Below, in pieces: positions 23,572 to 32,036 of a stretch of 64,000 nucleotides of DNA (positions are counted from its first letter, which is position 1; each line of letters starts with the position of its first letter). The notes below the pieces were generated by a model. The model had not been told where the DNA came from and did not search any database. It worked only from the letters and a program-made list of their open reading frames with translations. Origin of the DNA: Chryseobacterium cupriresistens (GTDB lineage Bacteria; Bacteroidota; Bacteroidia; Flavobacteriales; Weeksellaceae); the NCBI RefSeq assembly GCF_046614675.1, contig NZ_JBKKJT010000001.1:1054001-1118000 (forward strand). The letters are read 5' to 3'. Position numbers and translations under genes: made by a program.

Positions 23572-25974
23572 TTATTTCTTCAAACACTTTTCAAGGAACT
23601 GATCCTGTTCCCATAAAAGGTGTAAGATATTTTCTTTAGCCTGGTATCCGTGTGCTTCTTTTGGAAGAAGAACCATTTTTACCGGAGCACCCAGATTTTT
23701 CAATGCCTGGAAGTATCTCTCCGTCTGCAAAGTAAATGTTCCCGGGTTATTATCTGCATCACCGTGAATCAGAAGAAGCGGTGTCTTCATTTTGTCCGCA
23801 TGCATGAACGGAGACATCGTATTATAGATTTCCGGCACATCCCAATAGTTTCTTTGTTCACTCTGGAATCCGAATGGTGTTAATGTTCTGTTATAAGCAC
23901 CACTTCTTGCAATTCCACATGCAAAAAGATTAGAATGGGTCAAAAGATTTGCGGTCATGAAGGCACCGTAAGAATGTCCTCCTACAGCCACTTTCTTTTT
24001 GTCGATATATCCCAGATGATCCACGGCATCGATAGCAGCCGCAGCATTGGCTACCAATTGCGTAATGAAGGTATCATTAGGCTCTGTTTTTCCTTCACCG
24101 ATAATCGGGAAAGCGGCATCATCCAGAACAGCATATCCTTTCGTTGTCCAATACACAAAAGATCCGTAATACGGGAATGTAAAGTCATTCGGGTTTTGGG
24201 TATTCTGTCCTGCTGTATTTTTATCTTTATATTCAGTTGGATAAGCCCAGATTAGCAACGGAAGCTTCTCTTTTTTTGCTTTTCTGTCGTAATTAGCCGG
24301 AAGATAAAGAGTTCCTGTTAAGGTAACACCATCATTTCTCTTGTAGGTAATCACTTCTTTGTAAACGTCTTTGATACTTTCAAAAGGATTGGCAAAATTC
24401 GTTACAGCTTCTGCTTTATTAGATTTAATATTCTTTCTGAAGTAATTCGGATAAAGACTTGGTGATTGCTGAGTTGTAAGGACTTCACCCTTTGAGGCAT
24501 TAAGGATATCAATGATTTCTTCTTTACCGTTTTTTATATTAGACGTGTAGAGTCTTTTCTTTTTCAGTGATTTAACATCCATTTCGTCAATAAATGGGTG
24601 CTGGCCGTCTTTGGTAAATCCGTCCCCGATCAGATAGGCTTTTCCACCTTTCATATCGATTACATATCTCCCGTATTGGTTTTTCGTTGTGTTAAATCTT
24701 CCCGGATCGCTGTATACATCCTGATAATTTCTGTCATCAAAAACTTTGGATTCTCCGTTGTTAATATCTATCAGGTAAGATTTTGTATTTCGTGTGTCAT
24801 ACCAGCCTTCAGAAACAATTGCATAATGATCATTGGTCCAGACTACATCTTCATATCTCTGTCTGGTTTTAAAGAAGGATTTTGGAGCGGCTGTAAACGG
24901 AGCTTCCCAGGTAAATATTTCATCTCTGTAATCTGCTTTTTTAGACTGGTCTCCTCCATCCAAAGCTTCAGCATAGGTAAGTGTAGCAGGAGCATCACTT
25001 CTCCATGCCATATCTCTTTTTCCGGTTCTTACAGAAGAAAATCCTTTCGGCATGATTTCATTCAGAGGAACATCATTTACTGTTTTCACAATATTTCCTT
25101 TCCTATCGTAGACAACCGTTGTGGATGGGAACCTATTAAGCGGAACGATATAGGAAAAAGGTTTCTTGATCATGGTAGCCATCAGATAGTTTCCGTCCGG
25201 AGAAAAACTTAAGCCGGCATACATATCCTGCTCTTTCAGTTTCTTAAGATTTCCTGTAAGATCTACGTTGTAAAGTTCGGAAGCTGTAAGGGTCTCAAAG
25301 TTTTTTTCGTCCTGAGGATTCTTCAAAAGATCCTGATACGTTCTGTTCTGGGACACTTTACCGTCTGCTGTTGAAACAATCGGGCCTGTAGGAAGATCTT
25401 TAGCGGCATCAATAAGAGCAGCTCTGTTTTGCGGAAGTGTTCTGATCAGGAAGCTTTGAGAGTCATTATACCATACATAAGGCATTCCCAGATTGGCATT
25501 CAGATTATCTGCTGTAATTTTTTTAGCAGATGCAGTTTCCATATCCACTACCCAAAGCTCCACTCCTTTAGCGGTTGTATTGGTAAAAGCCAGTTTTTTT
25601 TCATCCGGTGAAAATGAAACATAGGCAATTTTTGGATTGGAAGGCAGATTTTTTACCTGAATCTCATTTTTATCATTGATCTTTCTGATCTTCAGATTAT
25701 TTGAGTAGGTCATGCTGCTTGAAATATTAGTAACCGGGTTGATTCTAAGTCCACCAAGCTTCATTTCACTCTGGCTGAGATCTTCTAATGTTTTATATGT
25801 TGGACGATAGGTAAAAACTACCCAGTCTTTTTTGCTGTTCATCAGAACACCTGGAGGTCTGTCATAATCTGCCAGTTTTAAAATCTCAGCAGAAGGCTTT
25901 TGATACGTAATATTTTCCTGTGCATCATAAAAATTGAGAAATGCCAGAAGGCAAATAGTCAGTTTTATCTTCAT
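23572..25974 (-). CDS. S9 family serine peptidase (prolyl oligopeptidase-like, CGEP/S9D-type), secreted
   Basis: An 800-aa enzyme with a signal peptide of about 19 residues. The beta-propeller half starts with LADYDRPPG and LGGLRINP, which resembles the glutamyl peptidase (S9D/CGEP) branch. The C-terminal alpha/beta-hydrolase carries the nucleophile Ser in GGHSYGAF, an Asp in HGDADNNPG and the His in EAHGY. It probably cuts peptides in the periplasm or outside the cell. No T9SS tail is visible. It is a single gene ended by the hairpin at 23534. Confidence 0.9.
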   Translation of the reverse strand: MKIKLTICLLAFLNFYDAQENITYQKPSAEILKLADYDRPPGVLMNSKKDWVVFTYRPTYKTLEDLSQSEMKLGGLRINPVTNISSSMTYSNNLKIRKINDKNEIQVKNLPSNPKIAYVSFSPDEKKLAFTNTTAKGVELWVVDMETASAKKITADNLNANLGMPYVWYNDSQSFLIRTLPQNRAALIDAAKDLPTGPIVSTADGKVSQNRTYQDLLKNPQDEKNFETLTASELYNVDLTGNLKKLKEQDMYAGLSFSPDGNYLMATMIKKPFSYIVPLNRFPSTTVVYDRKGNIVKTVNDVPLNEIMPKGFSSVRTGKRDMAWRSDAPATLTYAEALDGGDQSKKADYRDEIFTWEAPFTAAPKSFFKTRQRYEDVVWTNDHYAIVSEGWYDTRNTKSYLIDINNGESKVFDDRNYQDVYSDPGRFNTTKNQYGRYVIDMKGGKAYLIGDGFTKDGQHPFIDEMDVKSLKKKRLYTSNIKNGKEEIIDILNASKGEVLTTQQSPSLYPNYFRKNIKSNKAEAVTNFANPFESIKDVYKEVITYKRNDGVTLTGTLYLPANYDRKAKKEKLPLLIWAYPTEYKDKNTAGQNTQNPNDFTFPYYGSFVYWTTKGYAVLDDAAFPIIGEGKTEPNDTFITQLVANAAAAIDAVDHLGYIDKKKVAVGGHSYGAFMTANLLTHSNLFACGIARSGAYNRTLTPFGFQSEQRNYWDVPEIYNTMSPFMHADKMKTPLLLIHGDADNNPGTFTLQTERYFQALKNLGAPVKMVLLPKEAHGYQAKENILHLLWEQDQFLEKCLKK

Positions 25975-26057
25975 ATATATTCATTTTCTACGAATGTAGT
26001 GAATTTTAAAAGAATTTAACATTAAAAAGTCACTTATCACATTGCAATTATAAACAG

Positions 26058-26090
26058 AAAGGCACTTCATTTCCTGAAGTGCCTTTTATT
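26058..26090 (-). terminator. Terminator after the DoxX gene
   Basis: AAAGGCACTTCA / TGAAGTGCCTTT, a perfect 12-bp stem with a five-base loop 16 bases past the DoxX stop; T-rich sequence follows on both strands. Confidence 0.8.
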
Positions 26091-26105
26091 TATTGTGTTG
26101 TAAAA

Positions 26106-26534
26106 TTACCAGTCTGAAGCTCTTTTTCTTCTTTCTATCATATGATCTACTGAAACTTTCCCGGCTCCGGTTACCATGAGTAGAAGATAAACAGAAAGAT
26201 AGACAAGTGCCATTTCTCTTTTTTCAAAAGGATCTGCTCCGTGTACTGCAAAAGCAGCAATGATCATGGTAAAGATCAGGAAGCCTAAAGAAACTCTTGT
26301 AAAAAGCCCTAAAATAAGTAGTATCGAACATACAAATTCAGCAAAAACCGTAAGAATCAGTGAAATCTGAGGGCCAAGTCCCATAAAATCGAAAAATTCG
26401 ATTTTACCGCCTGCCAACAGCATCTGAAGTTTTGGAAAACCATGGGACAGCATGGCAAAACCAACAAACACTCTCACTGCTAATAATATAATATCTTTAG
26501 GTATTGAGCTCCAATTTGAATTATTATAGTTCAT
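26106..26534 (-). CDS. DoxX family membrane protein
   Basis: A 142-aa protein with four membrane segments and the DoxX pattern RVFVGFAMLSHGFPKL in the first helix and GPQISLILTVFAEFVCSILLI in the second. DoxX proteins are linked to thiosulfate:quinone oxidation or to redox/membrane stress; the role here is unknown. It follows era by 66 bases on the same strand and may be co-transcribed with it. Confidence 0.88.
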   Translation of the reverse strand: MNYNNSNWSSIPKDIILLAVRVFVGFAMLSHGFPKLQMLLAGGKIEFFDFMGLGPQISLILTVFAEFVCSILLILGLFTRVSLGFLIFTMIIAAFAVHGADPFEKREMALVYLSVYLLLMVTGAGKVSVDHMIERRKRASDW

Positions 26535-26600
26535 CTACTAAAAAATTTATACTAAGGTAATAAAAATCTTTTAATACAACGGGATTCCGGCTATTTTAGT

Positions 26601-27476
26601 TTATCTGTAACCGAAATTTTTAAGATCTCTGTCGTTCTTTCTCCAGTCTTTTTTCACTTTCACAAATAAGTTCAAATGAATTTTTTTGGTGAAAAACTTC
26701 TCCAGATCTATTCTTGCTTCAGTTCCTACTTTCTTAATCGCTTCTCCTTTGTGCCCGATAATAATTCCCTTCTGAGTATCTCTTTCAACATAGATAATTG
26801 AATCGATAAAGATAATTCCTTCTTTCTCCTTGAACTGTTCTGTTACCACTTCTACAGAATAGGGAATTTCCTTATCATAATTCAAAAGGATTTTCTCACG
26901 AATGGCCTCATTTACGAAAAATCTTTCCGGTTTATCCGTGTACTGATCTTTATCGTAGTAAGGAGGGTTTTCGGGAAGTAAAGATTTTATTTTAGGTAAA
27001 ATAACTTCTGTGTTGAAGGCATTCAGTGCAGAAATAGGCAGAATTTCAGCTTTTGGAATTCTGTTGTGCCATTCTTCAACCAATTTTTCAAGGCCTGCCT
27101 GATCGGTCTGGTCTACTTTATTCAAGAGAAGAAGTACAGGTACGGGGATTTTATTCAGTTTATCAATTAAGAATTCTGATGGTTCCGCTTTATCGGTAAC
27201 GTCTACAATAAACAGGAAAATGTCAGCATCCTGTAAAGAATCCTTTACAAAATCCATCATTTTTTCCTGCAGTCCGTATTTTGGATCCAATACTCCCGGA
27301 GTATCAGAAAATACAATCTGAAGGTCATCTTCATTATAAATACCAAAAATTCTGTGGCGGGTTGTCTGAGCTTTCTGCGTTACAATCGCCAGCTTTTCCC
27401 CCATTAATTGGTTGAGCAAGGTCGATTTTCCTGCATTGGGCTTTCCAACTATATTTACAAATCCTGCTTTGTGCAT
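26601..27476 (-). CDS. era: GTPase Era
   Basis: A 291-aa protein of standard Era length. The G domain has G1 GKPNAGKS (11-18), G3 DTPG, G4 NKVD and G5 SAL. The C-terminal KH domain has the GxxG-type loop GHKGEAIKKVG near residue 248 that binds the 3' end of 16S rRNA. Era helps assembly of the 30S ribosomal subunit. It is the first gene before DoxX on the minus strand. Confidence 0.97.
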   Translation of the reverse strand: MHKAGFVNIVGKPNAGKSTLLNQLMGEKLAIVTQKAQTTRHRIFGIYNEDDLQIVFSDTPGVLDPKYGLQEKMMDFVKDSLQDADIFLFIVDVTDKAEPSEFLIDKLNKIPVPVLLLLNKVDQTDQAGLEKLVEEWHNRIPKAEILPISALNAFNTEVILPKIKSLLPENPPYYDKDQYTDKPERFFVNEAIREKILLNYDKEIPYSVEVVTEQFKEKEGIIFIDSIIYVERDTQKGIIIGHKGEAIKKVGTEARIDLEKFFTKKIHLNLFVKVKKDWRKNDRDLKNFGYR

Positions 27477-27726
27477 AAAAATAATATTACGAACTGCAAA
27501 GTTAGTAAAACAAAATTGGTCTTTACGGTTAATCTTAATTTTTAAAGGAAAAAAGAGAGTTATAGTTTAAAATAAGAGATGTTGAAAGAGGAAATCTAAA
27601 GGGATCCGATGGCTGAGATAACCACCCCATCAAAAAATTCTTTGAATTTTTGACAGTAAAAATACTGAATCAGGAAGAATTTTGATCGTAATCATTACAA
27701 GATTTCTGACAAAAATTAAGGGATAA
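27477..27726. other. Intergenic region between era and crp2, with a short hairpin element
   Basis: About 250 bases without a gene. At 27608-27653 a small stem (GATGG...CCATC) is followed by ACCACCCC and a long A/T hairpin, TCAAAAAATTC / GAATTTTTGA. The composition resembles short interspersed elements seen between flavobacterial genes, which is from memory and not proven here. A TPP riboswitch was considered and rejected. Confidence 0.45.
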
Positions 27727-27760
27727 TTTTGTATTGCATTACTTAAAACTGATATTTTTG
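27727..27760 (+). promoter_or_regulatory. Promoter of the second Crp/Fnr gene
   Basis: TTTTG (27727-27731), 21 bases, then a -7 box TATTTTTG (27753-27760). The ATG is 19 bases further. Confidence 0.65.
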
Positions 27761-27779
27761 AATATTAGAATTCATCTTT

Positions 27780-28343
27780 ATGAATATAGACCAGATTCTT
27801 GATAAGGTTTACCTTCTTCCTGAAGCATCAAAAAACAGCTTAAAAGAGCATATTACTGAAGTTTCCTATCCTAAAGGATTTTGTCTGATGGAAGCCGACA
27901 AAGTGATTCCTTATCTTTATTTTATACGAAAAGGTATTGCGAGAGCCTATTCTTCAACAGCTGACAATGATATTACCTTCTGGTTCGGAAGTGAAGGTCA
28001 ATGCATTCTTTCAATGAAAAGCTATGTGGAAGACCGGCCCGGCTACGAGAGCATCGAGCTTCTGGAAGACTGCGACCTCTATCGAATGGAAACGGAAAGC
28101 CTCAGAAAACTGTTCAATGAAGATATTCATATTGCCAACTGGGGGCGAAAGCTTGCTGAAGCAGAAATGATAAAATCCGAAGAACTGATTATTTCAAGAC
28201 AGTTCAAAACTTCTTTGGAACGCTACAAAGATATTATGACCTATCAGCCTGAGCTTCTTAAAAGAGTACAGCTGGGTTATATTGCGTCTTATCTGGGGAT
28301 TACGCAGGTGAGTTTAAGTAGAATCAGGGGGGAGATTAAATAA
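27780..28343 (+). CDS. Crp/Fnr family transcriptional regulator (second copy)
   Basis: A 187-aa protein with a cyclic-nucleotide-binding-like beta-roll (about 20-120, including YLYFIRKGIARAY) and a C-terminal winged helix, QLGYIASYLGITQVSLSRIRGEI. It shares the flavobacterial short-Crp architecture with the gene at 22113 but is not a close copy. The ligand is unknown; residues for cAMP are not evident. It lies about 250 bases upstream of an SMR exporter gene, with the spacer filled by repeats. Confidence 0.9.
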   Translation: MNIDQILDKVYLLPEASKNSLKEHITEVSYPKGFCLMEADKVIPYLYFIRKGIARAYSSTADNDITFWFGSEGQCILSMKSYVEDRPGYESIELLEDCDLYRMETESLRKLFNEDIHIANWGRKLAEAEMIKSEELIISRQFKTSLERYKDIMTYQPELLKRVQLGYIASYLGITQVSLSRIRGEIK

Positions 28344-28345
28344 AT

Positions 28346-28458
28346 TTAAAGATTCAAAGATTTAAGAATTGAAAGATTTAAATATTCTTATGTTTTGGTT
28401 AAAGCCAACGGAATGATTTTTTATATTATAAGCGGACTAAAGTCCGCTCCTATTGATA
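28346..28458. repeat. Simple AAGATTTA tract followed by dispersed repeat copy A
   Basis: First, four or five degenerate copies of AAAGATTT at 28346-28388. Then 28393-28456 holds copy A of a two-part repeat: TTTTGGTTAAAGCCAACGGA, a spacer, then AGCGGACTAAAGTCCGCT followed by CCTATTGA. The inner AGCGGACT/AGTCCGCT is a perfect hairpin. Copies B and C lie at 48350 and 53899. Confidence 0.75.
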
Positions 28459-28591
28459 TGAGGCAATCTTTTCTTTTTTCTTGCAGCTTACTATTCAAAT
28501 CCTCCAGCTTCCAGCTTGCTTTTATTTTTTAACAATTGTAAAATTTTTTCTCCTGTCAAATTCTGAACTTTGCAGTAGAAAAATTTAAAAA

Positions 28592-28924
28592 ATGAATTGG
28601 TTACTATTAGTTATCGCAGGATTATTTGAAGTTGCCTTCGCATCATGTCTGGGAAAGGCAAAGGAAACGTCAGGAACTGAAATGTACCTGTGGTATGCGG
28701 GATTTCTGATCACCATGACGATCAGTATGCTTTTGCTGATTAAAGCAACTCAAACGCTGCCTATCGGGACTGCTTATGCAGTATGGACAGGCATCGGAGC
28801 AGTGGGAACTGCCTTAATGGGAATTATCTTTTTTAAGGATCCTGTAAGTTTTTGGAGGGTATTTTTTATTGTAACACTTATCGGTTCTGTGGTAGGATTA
28901 AAGGCTGTATCTTCATCACACTAG
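28592..28924 (+). CDS. Small multidrug resistance (SMR) family transporter, Gdx/SugE-like
   Basis: A 110-aa protein with four membrane helices. The essential Glu13 is present in GLFEVAFA. AYAVWTGIGAVG in the third helix is the Gdx (guanidinium exporter, formerly SugE) form, rather than the AYAIWSGVG form of EmrE. It would work as an antiparallel dimer exchanging guanidinium or related cations for protons. No guanidine riboswitch was recognised upstream. Confidence 0.9.
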   Translation: MNWLLLVIAGLFEVAFASCLGKAKETSGTEMYLWYAGFLITMTISMLLLIKATQTLPIGTAYAVWTGIGAVGTALMGIIFFKDPVSFWRVFFIVTLIGSVVGLKAVSSSH

Positions 28925-28960
28925 AAAGCGCATAAACTTCTATCAATATTTAAAAATGGG

Positions 28961-28988
28961 CCGTCTTCGTCATGAAGGCGGTTTTTGT
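28961..28988 (+). terminator. Terminator of the SMR gene
   Basis: CCGTCTTC / GAAGGCGG (one G-U pair) with a five-base loop, followed by T-rich sequence. Confidence 0.7.
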
Positions 28989-29074
28989 TTGTCTTAATTT
29001 TCATCTTGATGATCCTTATAAAAGAGCAAACAGTAAGTAATTCTTTTTATATCTTTACCGGAAACTTTTAACCT

Positions 29075-29788
29075 ATGAAAAAAATTCTATTCCTTTTAGC
29101 AGGTGGTTTACTGACTGCCCAGCAAACTTCTGAACTGCTTTCCAATAATTGGTATATTTCCAAAATGGTGACCAGTAGCGGCCAGACCACCAACACCCCT
29201 TTAATAGATAATGGAGTGCCTGCTACTACATTTAATTCGGCAGGAGGTACAAGCTATGTTATTAATTCCAGATATTATAATACGTCTATGATGAGTTTCG
29301 GAGTTATGCCTGGAAGTAACAATCTTCTCAAAACAACCAGCTCGTGTACTCTTTTGTTTTATAATGGCGGAAATGCTCCAGCCGTTCGGGCCTACGATCA
29401 GAAAAACTGTGACACTTACGTATCGGGAGCCTATGCATCTATATACAGCTATCAGATTATTACAAATGGCAGCCTCAAAACGCTGATAATAACGGATCCT
29501 TCAGGAAATAAGGTCTACTACAACAATAATACTGCACAAATGAGTACGAAAGAAACTGATGCCGTTGCAAAAACGTTTAAAGCATATCCAAATCCTGTAA
29601 AAGAGATTTTACATCTTGAAAATATTGAGAGAAACCTTTCTCTTAAGATCTACGATCTGTCAGGAAAACTGGTATCAGAAACGACAACTAACGGCAGCAA
29701 AACGTCAATTGATACAAGCAGTTTACAGAAAGGACAATATATGATCAAGATAGAAAATTATAAGTCATATCCTTTTGTCAAAGAATAA
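29075..29788 (+). CDS. Secreted protein with T9SS type A sorting domain
   Basis: A 237-aa exported protein. A signal peptide of about 15 residues ends near TAQQ. The N-terminal 150 residues begin with LLSNNWYISKM, resembling small lipocalin-like or beta-rich domains seen in flavobacterial secreted proteins, but the family was not identified. From about residue 165 the pattern AYPNPVKEILHLEN...LKIYDLSGKLV...L.KGQYMIKI is a type A C-terminal sorting domain, so the protein should be exported by the type IX system and left on the cell surface or released. Confidence 0.88.
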   Translation: MKKILFLLAGGLLTAQQTSELLSNNWYISKMVTSSGQTTNTPLIDNGVPATTFNSAGGTSYVINSRYYNTSMMSFGVMPGSNNLLKTTSSCTLLFYNGGNAPAVRAYDQKNCDTYVSGAYASIYSYQIITNGSLKTLIITDPSGNKVYYNNNTAQMSTKETDAVAKTFKAYPNPVKEILHLENIERNLSLKIYDLSGKLVSETTTNGSKTSIDTSSLQKGQYMIKIENYKSYPFVKE

Positions 29789-29809
29789 CAACTGACTTTT
29801 CAATTATAC

Positions 29810-29845
29810 AAAACCCGTTTCAAAAGTTGAAACGGGTTTTTATTT
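29810..29845. terminator. Bidirectional terminator between the T9SS protein gene and the methyltransferase gene
   Basis: A 14-bp stem AAAACCCGTTTCAA / TTGAAACGGGTTTT with a three-base loop; T-runs follow on both strands. Confidence 0.9.
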
Positions 29846-30612
29846 TATTTTTTATAAACTACCGGTAAGATTTCGTTATGTCTTAACCCGTACTTTTTTA
29901 TTTCTTCTTCAGAGAATTTCTGTGAATAGAAGTTGGGTTCTATTTCAAAGCCAGCTTTTCTTAAACGGTCGAAATAATCCATTCCGTACCAACGAACGTG
30001 ATCATACTGCCCGAAATGCTTCTGACGTTCCTTTGGATCTTTAATGGTAAAATCTTCATAGGTTTTCTCCAGTGAGTTTTTCATCGGAACCTGAAGAATT
30101 CCCCATCCGCCGGGTTTCATTACCCTGTATAGCTCGCTCATTGCTTTTGCATCGTCTTCAATATGTTCCAGAACATGGTTACAGAAAACAATGTCAAAGC
30201 TGTCATTTTCAAAAGGCAAATCCAGAATATCAGCTTTCACATCTACAATCGGAGAATATAAGTCTGCCGATATATAATTCAGGTTGCTCATTCTCTTGAA
30301 TTTTCTTAAAAATTCCTGTTCAGGAGCGATATGCAGAACTTTATAATTTTTAATAAAAAAATCGGTTTCGTTCTGAAGGTACAGCCACATCTGGCGGTGT
30401 CTTTCCAAGCTTAACGTTCCCGGAGAGAGTGCATTTTCTCTTTGTTTTCCATATCCGTACGGAAGGAATTTTCTGTAGGATCTTCCGTCAATGGGATCTA
30501 AAAACTGATCTCCTTTGAAAAACTGATAAATAAGCGGTCTAGCCCAGATGCTCATTTTAATAAGCATAGGACGTGGAATTTTATTCAGTAAAAGCTTAGT
30601 TACCTTCTTCAT
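29845..30612 (-). CDS. Class I SAM-dependent methyltransferase
   Basis: A 255-aa methyltransferase of the Methyltransf_11 type. YKVLHIAPEQEFL is motif I, SADLYSP and VKADILDLPFENDSFDIVFCNHVLEHI give the acidic loop and motif IV, and YRVMKPGGWGILQVP is post-motif. The Gly-rich loop reads HIAPEQ instead of the usual DxGxGxG, a variant common in Bacteroidota relatives. Its first base overlaps the map stop, so the two are translated in tandem. The substrate is unknown. Confidence 0.88.
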   Translation of the reverse strand: MKKVTKLLLNKIPRPMLIKMSIWARPLIYQFFKGDQFLDPIDGRSYRKFLPYGYGKQRENALSPGTLSLERHRQMWLYLQNETDFFIKNYKVLHIAPEQEFLRKFKRMSNLNYISADLYSPIVDVKADILDLPFENDSFDIVFCNHVLEHIEDDAKAMSELYRVMKPGGWGILQVPMKNSLEKTYEDFTIKDPKERQKHFGQYDHVRWYGMDYFDRLRKAGFEIEPNFYSQKFSEEEIKKYGLRHNEILPVVYKK

Positions 30613-31421
30613 TAAAAATCCAGTTGGAACTGCTTTTCTTCATCACTTACAATCCCTAAAGCTTCATATACATAATCAAATGTTGAAAGCAATACCGGCT
30701 TACCATTGATCACTGCTACATCATGTTCGAAGTGAGCAGATGGCATGTTATCTAACGTTGTTACCGTCCAGCCGTCGTTATGGAACTTCACTTTTTCGGT
30801 TCCCATGTTCACCATCGGTTCAATAGCAATTGCTAAACCGTCTTTAATAACTTTTCCGCTTCCCTGTCTTCCATAGTTCGGAACCTGTGGATCTTCGTGC
30901 ATTTTTCTGCCTAATCCATGGCCTACAAGTTCTCTTACCACTCCATATCCTTCTTTTTCACAATGTGCCTGAATCGCATGGGAGATATCTCCGATCCTCT
31001 TTCCTCTGATACACTGCTCAATCCCTTTGTAAAGAGATTCTTTGGTAACCTGCAGTAATTTTTTGATCTCAGGCTTTACTTCCCCGATTTCAAAAGTATA
31101 GGCATGATCTCCTACAAAACCGTTCAAAATAACTCCACAGTCTACAGAAAGAACATCTCCTTCTTTTACCACATCATTGTTTGGGAAACCATGAACAACC
31201 TGCTCATTGGGAGAGATACAGAGAGAATTCGGAAATCCTCCGTAGCCTAAAAATGCAGGTTCAGCACCATGATCTTTAATAAAATCATGAGCCAGTTTAT
31301 CTAAATATAAGGTAGTAATCCCCGGTTTAATTTCTTTTGCCAACATTCCCAATGTTTTAGAAACCAGTCGGGCACTCTCCTTCATCAGACGTAATTCGTC
31401 TATCGTTTTTAATTGAATCAT
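30612..31421 (-). CDS. map: Methionine aminopeptidase, type I
   Basis: A 269-aa type I enzyme. The five metal ligands are visible: Asp in SVDCG, Asp in VGDHAY, His in GHGLGRKMHED, Glu in AIEPM and Glu in FEHDVAV. It removes the N-terminal methionine from new proteins. There is no N-terminal zinc-finger extension. Overlap with the downstream methyltransferase suggests one operon. Confidence 0.97.
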   Translation of the reverse strand: MIQLKTIDELRLMKESARLVSKTLGMLAKEIKPGITTLYLDKLAHDFIKDHGAEPAFLGYGGFPNSLCISPNEQVVHGFPNNDVVKEGDVLSVDCGVILNGFVGDHAYTFEIGEVKPEIKKLLQVTKESLYKGIEQCIRGKRIGDISHAIQAHCEKEGYGVVRELVGHGLGRKMHEDPQVPNYGRQGSGKVIKDGLAIAIEPMVNMGTEKVKFHNDGWTVTTLDNMPSAHFEHDVAVINGKPVLLSTFDYVYEALGIVSDEEKQFQLDF

Positions 31422-31427
31422 TGTATT

Positions 31428-31486
31428 AATTTACCAATGTATTAATAGATCAGTGTAACAATATGGATTGGTAAATTGGTACACTG
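31428..31486. repeat. Nested inverted repeats upstream of map
   Basis: AATTTACCAAT (31428-31438) is the reverse complement of ATTGGTAAATT (31467-31477), and CAGTGTA (31451-31457) of TACACTG (31480-31486). The arms interlock, so only one hairpin can form at a time. They lie between the HAD-like gene and map and may be decayed intergenic repeat or an alternate RNA fold in the map leader. Confidence 0.5.
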
Positions 31487-31507
31487 TTAAATTTAAATTG
31501 TTTTATT

Positions 31508-31939
31508 CTACCAGAAAAGTCCTTTTTTCTTTTCTTTTTTAAGTTTTGAATAGGCAAGAACTTCTTTTCCTTCCACACGGAATTCTATTCTTTCCTGAAT
31601 GATGTTATAGATTTCACCCCATCCCGGGAATCCTCCTAAATTTCTGTCATCGATAAACCAGTCTGCATCTAATTTTCTGGACTGATTTTCAGGATCAAAA
31701 ACTTCTCCTTCAAAGCTTGAGTTCACAGCATAAAATTCTATTCCGTTTTTTTTGCAGAATTCTACCGCTTCATCTAATGTTTTTCCGTGTCTGTATGTCC
31801 AAAGTATCAATCTGAATCCTTCAGACTGAAGTCTTTTCAAAGTTTCGAATGCAAAAGTTTTCGGTTTTCCAATTGCCGGGTAAGCATCGTCAACAATAGT
31901 CCCGTCAAAGTCAACAGCAATCTTTTTATTATTTAACAT
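31508..31939 (-). CDS. HAD-like hydrolase (BT0820-type)
   Basis: A 143-aa HAD protein. Motif I is VDFDGTIVDD, motif II lies in LILWTYRHGK and the last acidic motif in DWFIDDRNLGG. Compact HAD proteins of this kind are known in Bacteroides (BT0820-like) with no agreed physiological substrate. The ATG at 31939 was chosen because any longer start would extend across the desaturase terminator. It precedes map by 86 bases. Confidence 0.8.
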   Translation of the reverse strand: MLNNKKIAVDFDGTIVDDAYPAIGKPKTFAFETLKRLQSEGFRLILWTYRHGKTLDEAVEFCKKNGIEFYAVNSSFEGEVFDPENQSRKLDADWFIDDRNLGGFPGWGEIYNIIQERIEFRVEGKEVLAYSKLKKEKKKGLFW

Positions 31940-31969
31940 TTTGTCTTTTTTTAGCTTTGCAAAGATAAG

Positions 31970-32001
31970 AAATAAAAAGAGTGCCAAAAAGAAAGGCACT
32001 C
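31970..32001 (-). terminator. Terminator of the acyl-ACP desaturase gene
   Basis: GAGTGCC / GGCACTC stem with a nine-base loop; the left A-rich stretch gives a T-run on the minus strand. Confidence 0.8.
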
Positions 32002-32036
32002 AATACTTTTATATTTTAATAATAATAAAGATCGTA

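Noticed and set aside
27600..27660. Possible TPP riboswitch (GGCTGAGAT followed by ACC)
   Set aside because: The conserved CCCTTTGAACCTGATC part and the closing stem are missing, and the downstream gene is a Crp-like regulator and not a thiamine gene.
31940..31999. Longer start of the HAD-like hydrolase
   Set aside because: The extra 20 codons overlap the desaturase terminator and add a hydrophobic stretch not typical of a cytoplasmic HAD protein.
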